In this document: in pieces, positions 17,567 to 26,362 of the stretch
Layout of the letters: each line of letters opens with the position of its first letter
Position numbering within the stretch: position 1 is the first letter of the stretch
DNA from: Empedobacter falsenii
Lineage (GTDB): Bacteria; Bacteroidota; Bacteroidia; Flavobacteriales; Weeksellaceae
Reading direction: 5' to 3'
Assembly: GCF_013488205.1 (NCBI RefSeq)
Contig: NZ_CP040908.1
Span: forward strand, 3,040,001 to 3,104,000
Length of the DNA stretch: 64,000 nt
The notes under the pieces: generated by a model
Told to the model about the DNA's origin: nothing
What the model saw: the letters and a program-made list of their open reading frames with translations, nothing else
Database searches by the model: none
Position numbers and translations under genes: made by a program

Positions 17567-18118
17567 TTAGTCTTTTTTAACTTCTATATGAGCCCAATTT
17601 TCACCTCTTAAAATACGGTAAACCTGACCTTGAGAAATATTAAATTGTTTTGCTAGTGTAGAAATTTTTGTTTTTCTATTTGGATCAATTAATTTCTTTT
17701 TCAGACGAATAACTTGTGCTTCTGTCAACTTACTATTTGGAATACTGTCTAAACGAGAACGTCCTTTCATCATTCTAAATAAATCCTTGTTGTGCTCTTT
17801 CCATTCGTCCAATGTTGCCCATTTCAAATTATCCATTGCGTTGTTTAATTTGTTATGATCCAAATGCACTACATATTCTTTATTGTCTTTATTTGGTAAA
17901 AAAGTTTCGGCAACCATTTTATGTACATATTTAGCTGTACGTTTTCCGTCTGCTTTTGTTACCCAAATCGCACGATAACCATTGTTAATCGCTCCTTCTA
18001 AGATTTTGTATTTATCTTGTCCTGTGTATAATTTTTTCACAAGACCATCTTTTGAAACTAAAAAGGATCTTTTTTCAATTAATCCTTCTGCTTCGTATTC
18101 TTTCCATGAATCACTCAT
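17567..18118 (-). CDS. HNH-endonuclease-like protein with C-terminal HTH
   Basis: I choose the ATG at 18118 over an in-frame GTG two codons upstream. The protein has 183 residues. The N-terminus (SWKEYEAEGLIEKRSFLVSK) resembles a NUMOD4-type module. Residues 65-101 (VHKMVAETFLP...VVHLDHNKLNNAMDNLKW) resemble the HNH_3 fold of homing-type endonucleases, with H85 in the catalytic position but H88 where Gly is usual. Residues 130-175 (LTEAQVIRLKKKL...KISTLAKQFNISQGQVYRIL) look like a helix-turn-helix. It sits alone, not inside an intron or phage. It could be a domesticated homing enzyme or a DNA-binding regulator. Confidence 0.7.
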   Translation of the reverse strand: MSDSWKEYEAEGLIEKRSFLVSKDGLVKKLYTGQDKYKILEGAINNGYRAIWVTKADGKRTAKYVHKMVAETFLPNKDNKEYVVHLDHNKLNNAMDNLKWATLDEWKEHNKDLFRMMKGRSRLDSIPNSKLTEAQVIRLKKKLIDPNRKTKISTLAKQFNISQGQVYRILRGENWAHIEVKKD

Positions 18119-18262
18119 AATCACTATTTTACTTATTTACTCCATTTTACAACAACATTCATACCGAAATAATTTTTTAAGTATTAATTAACTTAATTAT
18201 TTCATTTCCACGTCAAGTATAGCTGATTTTAGGGCAAATATAAATCATAAAAAGTTTAAAGA

Positions 18263-19006
18263 TTATTTTTTAACAATAGTGGATAAGTACTTTTTTGCAC
18301 GCTCTAAATCTTCTGGTGTATCAATTCCTACTCCTATCGATTCGGTTTCAATCACTTTAATCTTCATTCCGTATTCCAAATAACGCAATTGTTCTAATTT
18401 TTCTGCACGCTCATTTTGACGCATTTCAAGTGTTGAAAACTTCAACAAAGCTTCTTTTCTAAACGCATAAATCCCTAAATGACGAAAATAATTTGGTGTA
18501 AAATTAGTTTCACGTGCAAATGGAATTGCTGAACGCGAAAAATAAAGTGCAAAATCGTTAATATCAGTGACCACTTTTACAAAATTAGGATTGTTAATAT
18601 CTTCTTCCTTTGTAATGGATTCTTTTAAAGTCACCACATCTACAGTTTTTCCCAATTCTCCATCAAAAGAGGATAAAATATCTGCCAAAGCTTTTTCGTT
18701 CACAAATGGTTCATCGCCTTGCACATTCAAGATAATATCACATTCTATATCTTGTATAGCTTCAGCAATTCTATCACTTCCTGTTTCGTGATCTTTGATA
18801 CTCATGATTGCTTTTCCGTTGTGCGAAACAATTTCATCAAAAATTAAATCAGAATCTGTCACCACAAAAACATCGTCAAACAAATTAGTAGCGACAACAT
18901 TTTCGTACGTCATTCTTATCACAGTTTTATCGCCCAATTGTTGCATCAATTTACCTGGAAAACGTGTTGCTGCATAACGAGCTGGAATTACGGCTATTTT
19001 TTTCAC
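18263..19006 (-). CDS. kdsB: CMP-KDO synthetase
   Basis: The protein activates KDO with CTP for LPS core synthesis. The N-terminal signature [18 protein letters not shown] is complete. Also visible are [26 protein letters not shown] and, near the end, [14 protein letters not shown]. Family members begin just before 'IAVIPARY', so I place the start at a GTG at 19006 (247 residues). An upstream in-frame TTG at 19021 would add five residues; there is no ATG. The non-ATG start is worth noting. It is divergent from the 28-residue peptide gene and DUF3822/rsmD. Confidence 0.93.
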   Translation of the reverse strand: MKKIAVIPARYAATRFPGKLMQQLGDKTVIRMTYENVVATNLFDDVFVVTDSDLIFDEIVSHNGKAIMSIKDHETGSDRIAEAIQDIECDIILNVQGDEPFVNEKALADILSSFDGELGKTVDVVTLKESITKEEDINNPNFVKVVTDINDFALYFSRSAIPFARETNFTPNYFRHLGIYAFRKEALLKFSTLEMRQNERAEKLEQLRYLEYGMKIKVIETESIGVGIDTPEDLERAKKYLSTIVKK

Positions 19007-19083
19007 AATTTTTAATTTCAAATTTCTGTAAATTTAAAATAGATTCGGCTGAAATGCTTCTTTAATCAACAAAATAATTATAG

Positions 19084-19091
19084 TATCTTTG
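19084..19091 (+). promoter_or_regulatory. Probable -7 promoter element before the 28-residue peptide gene
   Basis: TATCTTTG matches TAnnTTTG and ends 19 bases before the ATG at 19110. It probably drives the small peptide gene, the DUF3822 gene and rsmD. Confidence 0.55.
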
Positions 19092-19109
19092 CTAAAATAA
19101 ATTTTCTGT

Positions 19110-19196
19110 ATGAAGATTGCTTTCAAAATTTTGTTATTTTTGATTTCATTAGGATTAATATATATCTTAATCAACGAGTTAAAAATTCAAGGATAA
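19110..19196 (+). CDS. 28-residue single-span membrane peptide
   Basis: An ATG at 19110 opens a short frame encoding MKIAFKILLFLISLGLIYIL then INELKIQG and a stop at 19194-19196. A basic N-terminus, about 15 hydrophobic residues and a polar tail make a plausible single-pass inner-membrane peptide. Support for it being real: a TAnnTTTG promoter at the right distance upstream, no other use for the space, and the DUF3822 gene starting 10 bases after its stop. It could instead be a leader sequence or chance. No homolog is recognised. Confidence 0.5.
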   Translation: MKIAFKILLFLISLGLIYILINELKIQG

Positions 19197-19206
19197 AGAA
19201 AAATTT

Positions 19207-19998
19207 ATGTCAAAAACAACTCAACATTCGTTAGCGATTTTACTATCTCACGATATGCTTAGTTATATTACCAAAACAACCGACGGAGAAACGACTTCGT
19301 ACTCGGATGTGTATGACTATTCGGTAGATTTTACAAATCTTAACAAAACGGAAATTGAGATTGAACATGAATTGCGTTCTAATTTGACTTTGCTACAAGA
19401 ATATGATTATGTGCATATTTGTTTTTTGTCGACAACTGTAAATGTTGTTCCAAATCACTTTGCGCACAAACCTTTTGAGGAATTGTTATCACTTTCTAAC
19501 TATAGTCCTGTAAAATTAGCGATCGATTGTCCTTTGGAAAATGTAGATGCATCAATTATCTACAATATTCATTATCCACTAAAAGATATTTTGCTTTCAT
19601 TACCGAATTTGCAAAATGCGCGTTTGTATCATTCGGGCAAATTCTTGGTAGATTATGGAATGATTAATTCTAAAAACGATGAAATTTATATCAATTTAAT
19701 GCATCAAAAATTAGAAGTTTGCGTGTTGAGCAATGGAGAATTTATTTTTTATAATCTATTTGAAACAAAAACGAAAGAAGACTTTTTGTTTTACATTTTG
19801 TATACATTAAATCAATTAAATATTAGTCCAAATACCGTTTCATTGTATGCTTTTGGTGATATCTTAAATTCGCCAGATTTTTACGAAACTTTACAAAAAT
19901 ATGTGCGTCATATTTCGTTTAACGAAGCAGACAAACAACTTGGGCAATATTTTACATTATATAAATTATTCGAATGCGAATCATTTCAGGAACATTAA
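19207..19998 (+). CDS. DUF3822 family protein
   Basis: The protein has 263 residues with no signal or membrane segment. The N-terminus (TQHSLAILLSHDMLSYIT), the middle (SLSNYSPVKLAIDCPLENVD, IIYNIHYPLKDILLSLPN) and the actin/ASKHA-like strand pattern fit DUF3822, a Bacteroidota family almost always placed directly upstream of rsmD. The last 25 bases overlap the start of rsmD, so translation is probably coupled. The role is unknown; location hints at ribosome assembly or a house-keeping partner of RsmD, which is inference from synteny only. Confidence 0.85.
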   Translation: MSKTTQHSLAILLSHDMLSYITKTTDGETTSYSDVYDYSVDFTNLNKTEIEIEHELRSNLTLLQEYDYVHICFLSTTVNVVPNHFAHKPFEELLSLSNYSPVKLAIDCPLENVDASIIYNIHYPLKDILLSLPNLQNARLYHSGKFLVDYGMINSKNDEIYINLMHQKLEVCVLSNGEFIFYNLFETKTKEDFLFYILYTLNQLNISPNTVSLYAFGDILNSPDFYETLQKYVRHISFNEADKQLGQYFTLYKLFECESFQEH

Positions 19999-20516
19999 AA
20001 GGAAAAAGAATCACAGCACCAACCAACTTGCCGGTGCGCCCAACAACAGACTTCGCGAAAGAAGCTTTATTTAATATCTTAAACAACGAATGGTATTTCG
20101 ACGAAATTACCGTTTTAGATTTATTCTCTGGAATTGGAAGTATTTCATTAGAATTTGCTTCACGTGGAGCAAAAAAAGTAACTTCGGTTGATAATTTCTA
20201 CGGTTGTGTAAAATTTTTGGACGAAACAGCGAAACAATTAAAATTAGATGATATTATTTCTACTGTAAAAAGTGATGTCATGAAATATTTGGACAAGCAA
20301 TCAATCAAAAAGTTTGATATTATTTTTGCTGATCCTCCTTACGATTTGGATGTAGAAACTTACAAAAAAATCCCAAATTTGGTTATCGATAATCAATGGT
20401 TAGAAGAAGGTGGAAATTTTGTTTTAGAACATCCTTCAAGCATTTCTTTTGAAGAGCATCCAAACTTTGTACAGCACAAAAAATACGGAAACGTACACTT
20501 CTCTTTTTTCGAGTAA
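19974..20516 (+). CDS. rsmD: 16S rRNA (guanine966-N2)-methyltransferase
   Basis: The protein has 180 residues. The start MRIISGTLKGKRI is characteristic of RsmD, followed by RPTTDFAKEALFNIL. The SAM-binding strand is VLDLFSGIGSISLEFASRGA and the catalytic motif DPPY is in FDIIFADPPYDL. It methylates G966 of 16S rRNA during 30S assembly. It overlaps the DUF3822 gene by 25 bases and is followed by a strong terminator. Confidence 0.94.
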   Translation: MRIISGTLKGKRITAPTNLPVRPTTDFAKEALFNILNNEWYFDEITVLDLFSGIGSISLEFASRGAKKVTSVDNFYGCVKFLDETAKQLKLDDIISTVKSDVMKYLDKQSIKKFDIIFADPPYDLDVETYKKIPNLVIDNQWLEEGGNFVLEHPSSISFEEHPNFVQHKKYGNVHFSFFE

Positions 20517-20543
20517 ACATCCATTTTCTTAAAATATTTAACA

Positions 20544-20578
20544 AAATCGACTGATAGATGATATCTATCAGTCGATTT
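20544..20578 (+). terminator. Terminator after rsmD
   Basis: A 16-base perfect stem (AAATCGACTGATAGAT and its complement) with a three-base loop, followed by a long T run. Confidence 0.9.
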
Positions 20579-20605
20579 CTTTTTTTTATTTATACTAAGT
20601 CTAAT

Positions 20606-20613
20606 TAAATTTG
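20606..20613 (+). promoter_or_regulatory. Probable -7 promoter element of the TonB receptor gene
   Basis: TAAATTTG matches TAnnTTTG. The TonB receptor starts at 20651. Between them, 20625-20641 (TTTATTTAGAATAAATA) is a near-palindrome over the likely transcript start and could be an iron-dependent repressor site; that part is speculative. Confidence 0.45.
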
Positions 20614-20650
20614 CAGCATTAATTTTATTTAGAATAAATATACATAACAT

Positions 20651-22819
20651 ATGAAAAGGAATAAACTTTTACTAGCTACACTTACTATACTAAGTTTTTC
20701 TACTGCGTTCGCACAAGAAACAACGAAAGAAAAAAAAGATTCAATTAGCAATCTACAAGAAGTTGAAATTTTTGGAGATCGTAACAAGAATCAAAGAGGT
20801 TTAGAAACAATTACACGTTTTCCTGCAAATCCTCAAGATCAAGTTCAATCTATTTCAATTATTTCTGAAAAGTTAATTGAAGAACAAGGTGCACAAACAA
20901 TCACGGATGCAACTCGTAATGTACCAGGTGTTACGTTATTTGGAAATTATGGGGGTATTCGCGAATCGATGTCTATTCGTGGATATAGAGGAGTTCCTGT
21001 CTTAAAAAATGGTGTTCGTATGGACTCTGATTTCCGTACAGGATCTGCTGTTATTGATATGGCTGGTGTAGAATCTATTCAAGTTATTCGTGGTTCTGCT
21101 GCGGTTACACAAGGAATTGGAAATGGATTAGGTTCTGCTGGTGGTGTAATTAACGTTACAACAAAAACGCCACGTTATATTAACCAAGGACATATTTCTG
21201 CACAATATGGAAGCTGGAATACTTTCCGTTCTACATATGATATTCAACGAACAGTTACAGAAGATAAAAATTTAGCTTTCCGTTTAACAGGTTCATATAA
21301 CAATGGAGATAGTTATAGAGATGTTATTAACAGTAATTCTTTCTATGTAAATCCATCTATGGCTTGGAAAATTGATGATAAAACTGAATTTGTTGCTGAG
21401 TTTGATTATTACAAAGGAGATAAAACGCCAGATCGTGGAACTATCAATTTAGGAGATAATTTTACTGAAGCTTTATACGATATCGGTGATAAATTTATGG
21501 GATATGATATCGATAATACCGAAATCAAAAACTATTCTTACGCTGCTCGTATTACAAGACAGTTAACAAATAATATTAGTGCTAGAGTTGCTTACTTTAG
21601 TAACTTCTACAACAGTGACCAATTAGGAGCAACGTTAGCTTTACCAAAAGGAAGTACAGAATATAACATTCGTAATCGTGGATTAGGTCGTTCTTTTAGA
21701 GATGATAGAAACTCGACTTTACAAATTGACTTGATTGGTAAAGATATGAGATTTGGTGATTTCAAATGGAATTGGCAAGCTGGATATGATTATACAATCA
21801 ACCGTTTAGAAACAAGAACTGCAGATGGTATCGGAACTATTGATCAAATTGATGTTTTCAAAGATATTAACCATTCGATCAACTTAACTCCTGAGCAAGA
21901 AGCTAAATTAGCTTGGAACAAAGACAAAACAAATCTATCAAGAGGTTATTCTTACGGATTTATGACACAACATCATTTCTCTTATAAAGATTTAATCACA
22001 TTTGTTGGAGGTTTACGTTATAGCTATTTAATCGATAACCACGATGGTGTTGTAGATCCTGTTGTTGGTTTAGTTGTTTCTCCTTGGAGAAATGTAAATG
22101 CTTACATTACTTATGCAACAAACACAAGTTTACGCTCTGCTTTAAACATTATGACTGATGGAAGCAAAGCTGGACCTTCTGTTACAGATCAAGTAGAAGT
22201 TGGTGTTAAAACACAATGGTTCAACGACCGTTTACGTGCAAACGTAGTTTACTTCAACATGAACAACGATAACTTAACATTCGAAACATACGAAAATCAA
22301 ACAGCAACTGGTTTATACGAAAAAGCTGGTAATTTGAGACGTAAAGGTATCGAGTTTGAAGTTGCTGGTCGTCCATTACCAAACTTACAAGTTATGTTAG
22401 GATATGCATACTTAGATGCTGGTTACCACGATTCTCCTCAATATGTAGAAGATTCAAGACCATCTAATGCGCCTTACAATACAGCAAATGCTTGGGTTCA
22501 ATATAAATTTATTGAAAATAATTTCTTGAATGGTTTCACTGTTTCTGCTGGTGTTTACTACGTAGGTTCAAGACCATCTAACGAACAAAGTTTAGATCGT
22601 GATGCTCATGGTAATTTCTACGGAGGAAGCAAACCTTTCTTATTGCCAGATTATTATACATTAAATGCGCAAGTTGGATATTCTATGAAAAGATTTGACT
22701 TCCGTTTATTCTTTAATAACATTACAGATCAGTTAGGATACAATTCTTACTTCCGTGGAGGTTACATCAACCAAATCGATCCATTTAATATGGCTGCACA
22801 AGTAAATTTCAAATTCTAA
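20651..22819 (+). CDS. TonB-dependent siderophore receptor
   Basis: The protein has 722 residues with a signal peptide (LLATLTILSFSTAFAQ). The plug domain (about 55-200) shows DQVQSISIISEKLIEEQGAQ, ITDATRNVPGVTLF, the RGYRGVPVLKNGVRMD segment and VESIQVIRGSAAVTQG. The 22-strand barrel follows and ends in QVNFKF with C-terminal Phe. The plug resembles FecA/FhuA-type ferric siderophore receptors. There is no N-terminal FecR-interacting or carboxypeptidase-like domain, so it is a simple transporter rather than a signalling receptor or SusC type. The ligand is unknown. A possible operator lies upstream; the exported redoxin gene follows after a terminator. Confidence 0.92.
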   Translation: MKRNKLLLATLTILSFSTAFAQETTKEKKDSISNLQEVEIFGDRNKNQRGLETITRFPANPQDQVQSISIISEKLIEEQGAQTITDATRNVPGVTLFGNYGGIRESMSIRGYRGVPVLKNGVRMDSDFRTGSAVIDMAGVESIQVIRGSAAVTQGIGNGLGSAGGVINVTTKTPRYINQGHISAQYGSWNTFRSTYDIQRTVTEDKNLAFRLTGSYNNGDSYRDVINSNSFYVNPSMAWKIDDKTEFVAEFDYYKGDKTPDRGTINLGDNFTEALYDIGDKFMGYDIDNTEIKNYSYAARITRQLTNNISARVAYFSNFYNSDQLGATLALPKGSTEYNIRNRGLGRSFRDDRNSTLQIDLIGKDMRFGDFKWNWQAGYDYTINRLETRTADGIGTIDQIDVFKDINHSINLTPEQEAKLAWNKDKTNLSRGYSYGFMTQHHFSYKDLITFVGGLRYSYLIDNHDGVVDPVVGLVVSPWRNVNAYITYATNTSLRSALNIMTDGSKAGPSVTDQVEVGVKTQWFNDRLRANVVYFNMNNDNLTFETYENQTATGLYEKAGNLRRKGIEFEVAGRPLPNLQVMLGYAYLDAGYHDSPQYVEDSRPSNAPYNTANAWVQYKFIENNFLNGFTVSAGVYYVGSRPSNEQSLDRDAHGNFYGGSKPFLLPDYYTLNAQVGYSMKRFDFRLFFNNITDQLGYNSYFRGGYINQIDPFNMAAQVNFKF

Positions 22820-22861
22820 TTTTCTCAGAGTTAAACATATTTTTAGCATTTATTTAATAGG

Positions 22862-22890
22862 AAAACGACAGTTTTATAAACTGTCGTTTT
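22862..22890 (+). terminator. Terminator after the TonB receptor gene
   Basis: AAAACGACAGTTT pairs perfectly with AAACTGTCGTTTT around TAT, then a T run. Confidence 0.9.
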
Positions 22891-22937
22891 TATTTTGGAT
22901 AGAATTGACTAACTTTCGTCAAAATTTTTCTTAAAAC

Positions 22938-23426
22938 ATGAAAACAAAAATTACTGCTTTATTGATATTCTTTTGTTCGATTTTTACATTTGCACAAACA
23001 GAAAATACGCTAAAATCTATTCCAGAATTTTCTTTTGTAAAAATGCAATCCGAAGGAATTTTCAGTTCAAAAGATATCAAAAAAGGAAAACAAACGTTAA
23101 TCGTTTTATATTCGCCAACATGTATTCACTGCCAATTAGCCTTGAATCATTTTAGCAATAATTACGAAGAACATTTAAAAAATACTCAGATTATTTTGGT
23201 TTCTGAATACGAAGCAAAAGACGCTATCCCTTTCCTAAAAGAGCACGCACCTAATTTTGTAAATAATAAAAATGTAGAATTATTATATGATTCTAATTAC
23301 GAATTTGGTCCAATTTTTCAACCAACTTCTATTCCTACATTTTATTTATTCGACAAGGATCAAAATCTTGTTACCATCAAAAAAGGTTCTGTAGAAGCAA
23401 ATCAAATTTTTAAATATTTGAAATAA
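22938..23426 (+). CDS. Exported thioredoxin-fold protein (TlpA-like)
   Basis: The protein has 162 residues with a signal peptide (ITALLIFFCSIFTFAQ). The thioredoxin fold shows LIVLYSPTCIHCQLALNHF with active-site C62-I-H-C65, and the cis-Pro strand is TSIPTFYLFDKDQNL. The CxHC spacing and the exported location suggest a periplasmic thiol oxidoreductase of the TlpA/ResA kind, perhaps for cytochrome or envelope protein thiols. It follows the TonB receptor but is separated from it by a terminator, so co-regulation is not shown. Confidence 0.87.
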   Translation: MKTKITALLIFFCSIFTFAQTENTLKSIPEFSFVKMQSEGIFSSKDIKKGKQTLIVLYSPTCIHCQLALNHFSNNYEEHLKNTQIILVSEYEAKDAIPFLKEHAPNFVNNKNVELLYDSNYEFGPIFQPTSIPTFYLFDKDQNLVTIKKGSVEANQIFKYLK

Positions 23427-23444
23427 TTTAAAAATTAATCCATA

Positions 23445-23476
23445 AAAAAATTCCACTCAATTGAGTGGAATTTTTT
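23445..23476. terminator. Shared terminator between the redoxin and FKBP genes
   Basis: A perfect 32-base palindrome (AAAAAATTCCACTCAA and its complement) lies between two convergent genes. Confidence 0.9.
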
Positions 23477-23494
23477 GTTATATCTAATCGATGA

Positions 23495-24445
23495 TTATTT
23501 ACCTTGTTGTGCTTGAGCTTCAAATTGTTTTTGTAATTCTTTGATTTGCTCTTCAGATAAACCTTGTCCCCCTTGCGCACCTGGTTGTCCTTGTGGAGCT
23601 GGTTGACCTTCTTTAAAGTCTACTAATTCTACTTCGAACTCTAATGCTTGGTTTGGTCCAATTTGTCCTCCAGGAGCTCCCATTTCACCGTAACCTAAGT
23701 TAGCAGGAATATAGAATTTGTATTTTGATCCTTTAGACATTAATTGTAAACCTTCTGACCATCCTGGAATAACTTGATTCAAAGGAAATTCTACACCTCC
23801 TTTAGCTTCAGGGTTTTTATCCGTACTATCAAAAGTTTTACCAGTAGCTAAAATTTTACCAGTATATTTTACTTTAACAATACTATTAATGTTTGGTTTA
23901 GCACCTGTTCCTTCTTTTTCTACAACATAAACTAATCCAGAAGCAGTTGTTTTAGCACCAGAAGCTTTTTTCTTCTCGTCTACTAATTTTTTAGACTCGT
24001 CTGCATTTTTCTTAACCAAGTTTTGTTGGTGATTTTTTGCATACGTATCTAAAATTCCCATTCCCGCTTCTTGTGTAATCAACAATTTTTTGTGACGTAC
24101 AACATCCATAATCCCTTGAACAATGATATCCTTGTCCATTTGATCTAATTGTTGTTGATTAATAACCGTCTCAATTTGCTGACCAACTTGTTGACCAATA
24201 GCGTAAGACTCTCTACCTTCTTTACCTGCTTTTAAGTAATCACGGATCCCTTTTTCTAATTGATCGTAGTTGATACTATCAGTTTCAACTAAACGTCCTC
24301 CAAGACCTTTGATTTGCTCACCAAGACCAGTTCCGAAAGCATAAGAAGCTTTTTGATCTTCGCTTTCTAATTTGTCTACAGATTTTCCTTTGTTACAAGA
24401 CACTAACGACGCAACAACAAAAATCCCTAAAAGAACTTTTTTCAT
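23495..24445 (-). CDS. FKBP-type peptidyl-prolyl isomerase lipoprotein
   Basis: The protein has 316 residues with a lipoprotein signal (VASLVSCNKG). An FKBP_N dimerisation domain of helices spans about 25-165. The FKBP catalytic domain spans about 170-280, with VKVKYTGKILATGKTFDST, VIPGWSEGLQLMSKGSKYKF and YGEMGAPGGQIGPNQALEFE. A Gln/Gly-rich tail (QPGAQGGQGLSEEQIKELQK) ends the protein. The layout is that of FkpA/Mip periplasmic chaperone-isomerases, here tethered to a membrane. It is monocistronic and convergent with the redoxin gene. Confidence 0.93.
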   Translation of the reverse strand: MKKVLLGIFVVASLVSCNKGKSVDKLESEDQKASYAFGTGLGEQIKGLGGRLVETDSINYDQLEKGIRDYLKAGKEGRESYAIGQQVGQQIETVINQQQLDQMDKDIIVQGIMDVVRHKKLLITQEAGMGILDTYAKNHQQNLVKKNADESKKLVDEKKKASGAKTTASGLVYVVEKEGTGAKPNINSIVKVKYTGKILATGKTFDSTDKNPEAKGGVEFPLNQVIPGWSEGLQLMSKGSKYKFYIPANLGYGEMGAPGGQIGPNQALEFEVELVDFKEGQPAPQGQPGAQGGQGLSEEQIKELQKQFEAQAQQGK

Positions 24446-24486
24446 TATTTATAAAAATTTATTGCAAGTTTAATAAGAAACTTTCA

Positions 24487-26216
24487 TTAATCATACAAAT
24501 CTAACCCAAATTCTTCTTTTAATTTTAACAAAATCGGGTTTTTATCTGATAATTTCTCAAATTTCTCTTTGTTTGATAAGATATGATTCGTTGCTTCCTT
24601 CTCCGAAAACTTAATCTGAATACTAAAATAGTGATTCTTAAGGAATGCTCTCAAACTATTTCTGATTCGATCGCGGTATTCCTCAAACTCTTGTTCCGAT
24701 GAATGTGAAGTAAATTCGAAAATAATTTCATCACCTTCCAAACCAAGTTCAGTTGTCATCAAAGCATTATAAGACGGAATATTATGTTCGATTTTTAATC
24801 GATCCAAAAATCTTTTCCAGCCTTCTTTTACTTGATCCAATGTAAACTTTTCTCGAGGCAAATCATTTCGTAAAATCTCTTCCTGATGTTCTTCAACTTT
24901 TGCTCCAGGCAAAGCCATCTTAAGACTAAACGACGAATTACCATTTGTTCTAATTGGTTTTGAGGCACGCGTATATTCTTTGACTTCTTCCGAAATCGAA
25001 GTTTTAACGTGTTGCGTATTTACCTGCTGTAGAGTTTGTCCATTTTGTGGAATAGAATTATTTTGCTGAACTTGAGGAACTTCAATTTTAGAAGTTTGTT
25101 GTTCAGAAAAATAAAACGTTGGCGGAACTATCCTATACTTTTTTTTTTAAGCCCGTTTTCTTCTGCCGTTAACGAAGCCAATTGCATCAATGCAATTTCA
25201 ACTGTTAAACGTGGATTTTTACTCGATTTGTAGTTTAAATCTGCTTCATTACAAATTTCGATTGCGCCAAATAAAAACGTTGCTGAACATTTTTGCGCGT
25301 GCTCCAAATATTTTGCTTTTATACGCTCACCAACTTCCAACAAACTTACTGTATTAGCTGTTTTCGCCATCAATAAATCTCGGAAATGAGCGCCCAAACC
25401 ACAAATAAATAAATGAGCATCAAAACCTTTGTTCAAAATATCATTAAATTGCAACATCGCTTGCGGAATATCATTTTCCAAACACGCATCTGTCATCTTG
25501 AAATAGTAATCGTAATCTAATACATTCAAGTTTTCTGCAACAGCAGAGTACGTCAAATTTTTATTCGTAAAAGTTGCCATTCTATCAAAGATTGACAAAG
25601 AATCGCGTAACGCACCATCAGCTTTTTGAGCAATCAAATGCAATGCATCATCTTCAAAAGTTACTTGTTCTTTTTCAGCAACATTTTTCAAATGTCCTTT
25701 GATATCTTCAACTCCAATTCGTTTGAAATCATAAATCTGACAACGAGAAAGAATCGTAGGAATAATTTTATGTTTTTCTGTAGTTGCCAAAATAAAAATA
25801 GCATGCGCTGGTGGCTCTTCTAACGTTTTCAAAAACGCATTGAAAGCCGCTGTTGACAACATATGAACCTCATCAATAATGTAGACACGATATTTCCCAA
25901 TTTGAGGAACAATACGCACTTGATCGATTAAATTTCTGATATCATCAACCGAATTATTAGATGCTGCATCCAACTCAAAAATATTGAAAGCAAAATCTTG
26001 ATCGCCTTCTACTCCATTTTCTTCGTTGATTTTACGCGCTAAAATTCGAGCACATGTTGTTTTCCCAACACCTCTTGGTCCACAAAATAAAAGAGCTTGT
26101 GGCAATTGATTTGACTTTATCGCTTGCTCCAAAGTATTTGTAATAGACGCTTGTCCAACTACATCTTCAAAATTTAGCGGGCGATATTTTCTGGCTGAAA
26201 CAACAAAATTTTCCAT
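24487..26216 (-). CDS. dnaX: DNA polymerase III gamma/tau subunit, split by a -1 frame break
   Basis: The clamp-loader ATPase begins with the N-terminal frame from 26216, which encodes 362 residues: Walker A GPRGVGKTT, DEVHMLS and the SRC sensor (ILSRCQIYDF). It stops at 25128, three codons after a run of ten A (25148-25139). The -1 frame from that run is open without interruption through 24487 (QQTSKIEVPQVQQ...PGAKVEEH...EEFGLDLYD), giving a 576-residue product that carries the polymerase-binding tau C-terminus. So the short product equals gamma and the shifted product tau, as in E. coli (ribosomal frameshift) and Thermus (transcript slippage). The four-cysteine zinc module usual in DnaX is absent. 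A promoter lies at 26224-26231. Confidence 0.85.
25138..25148 (-). other. Candidate programmed slippage site in dnaX (A10 G)
   Basis: The minus strand reads CTT followed by ten A and then GT. It contains the heptamer A-AAA-AAG used by E. coli dnaX. The zero frame ends in TAG four codons after the run; the -1 frame continues to the tau C-terminus. I see no strong downstream hairpin, which favours transcriptional slippage. A homopolymer sequencing error is the main alternative. Confidence 0.65.
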
Positions 26217-26223
26217 ACAAATG

Positions 26224-26231
26224 CAAATATA
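26224..26231 (-). promoter_or_regulatory. Probable -7 promoter element of dnaX
   Basis: The minus strand reads TATATTTG, only eight bases before the ATG at 26216. The transcript would start at or next to the start codon (leaderless or nearly so). Confidence 0.5.
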
Positions 26232-26362
26232 ATAGTTTTAAGTTTCTAATAAAAATTCTTTCAAACCTCATCAATTAATTCTATTTTTATTTATAAATTA
26301 CACAAGTCAAAAAAAGTAATATCTCTAACAATTCATTTGATTGTTGAACACATTTTTATTTT

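Noticed and set aside
24487-26216. dnaX as a pseudogene or as two independent genes
   Set aside because: Both halves are well preserved, the break is exactly at A10, and the -1 frame is fully open between them. The second half alone has no plausible start before its conserved region.
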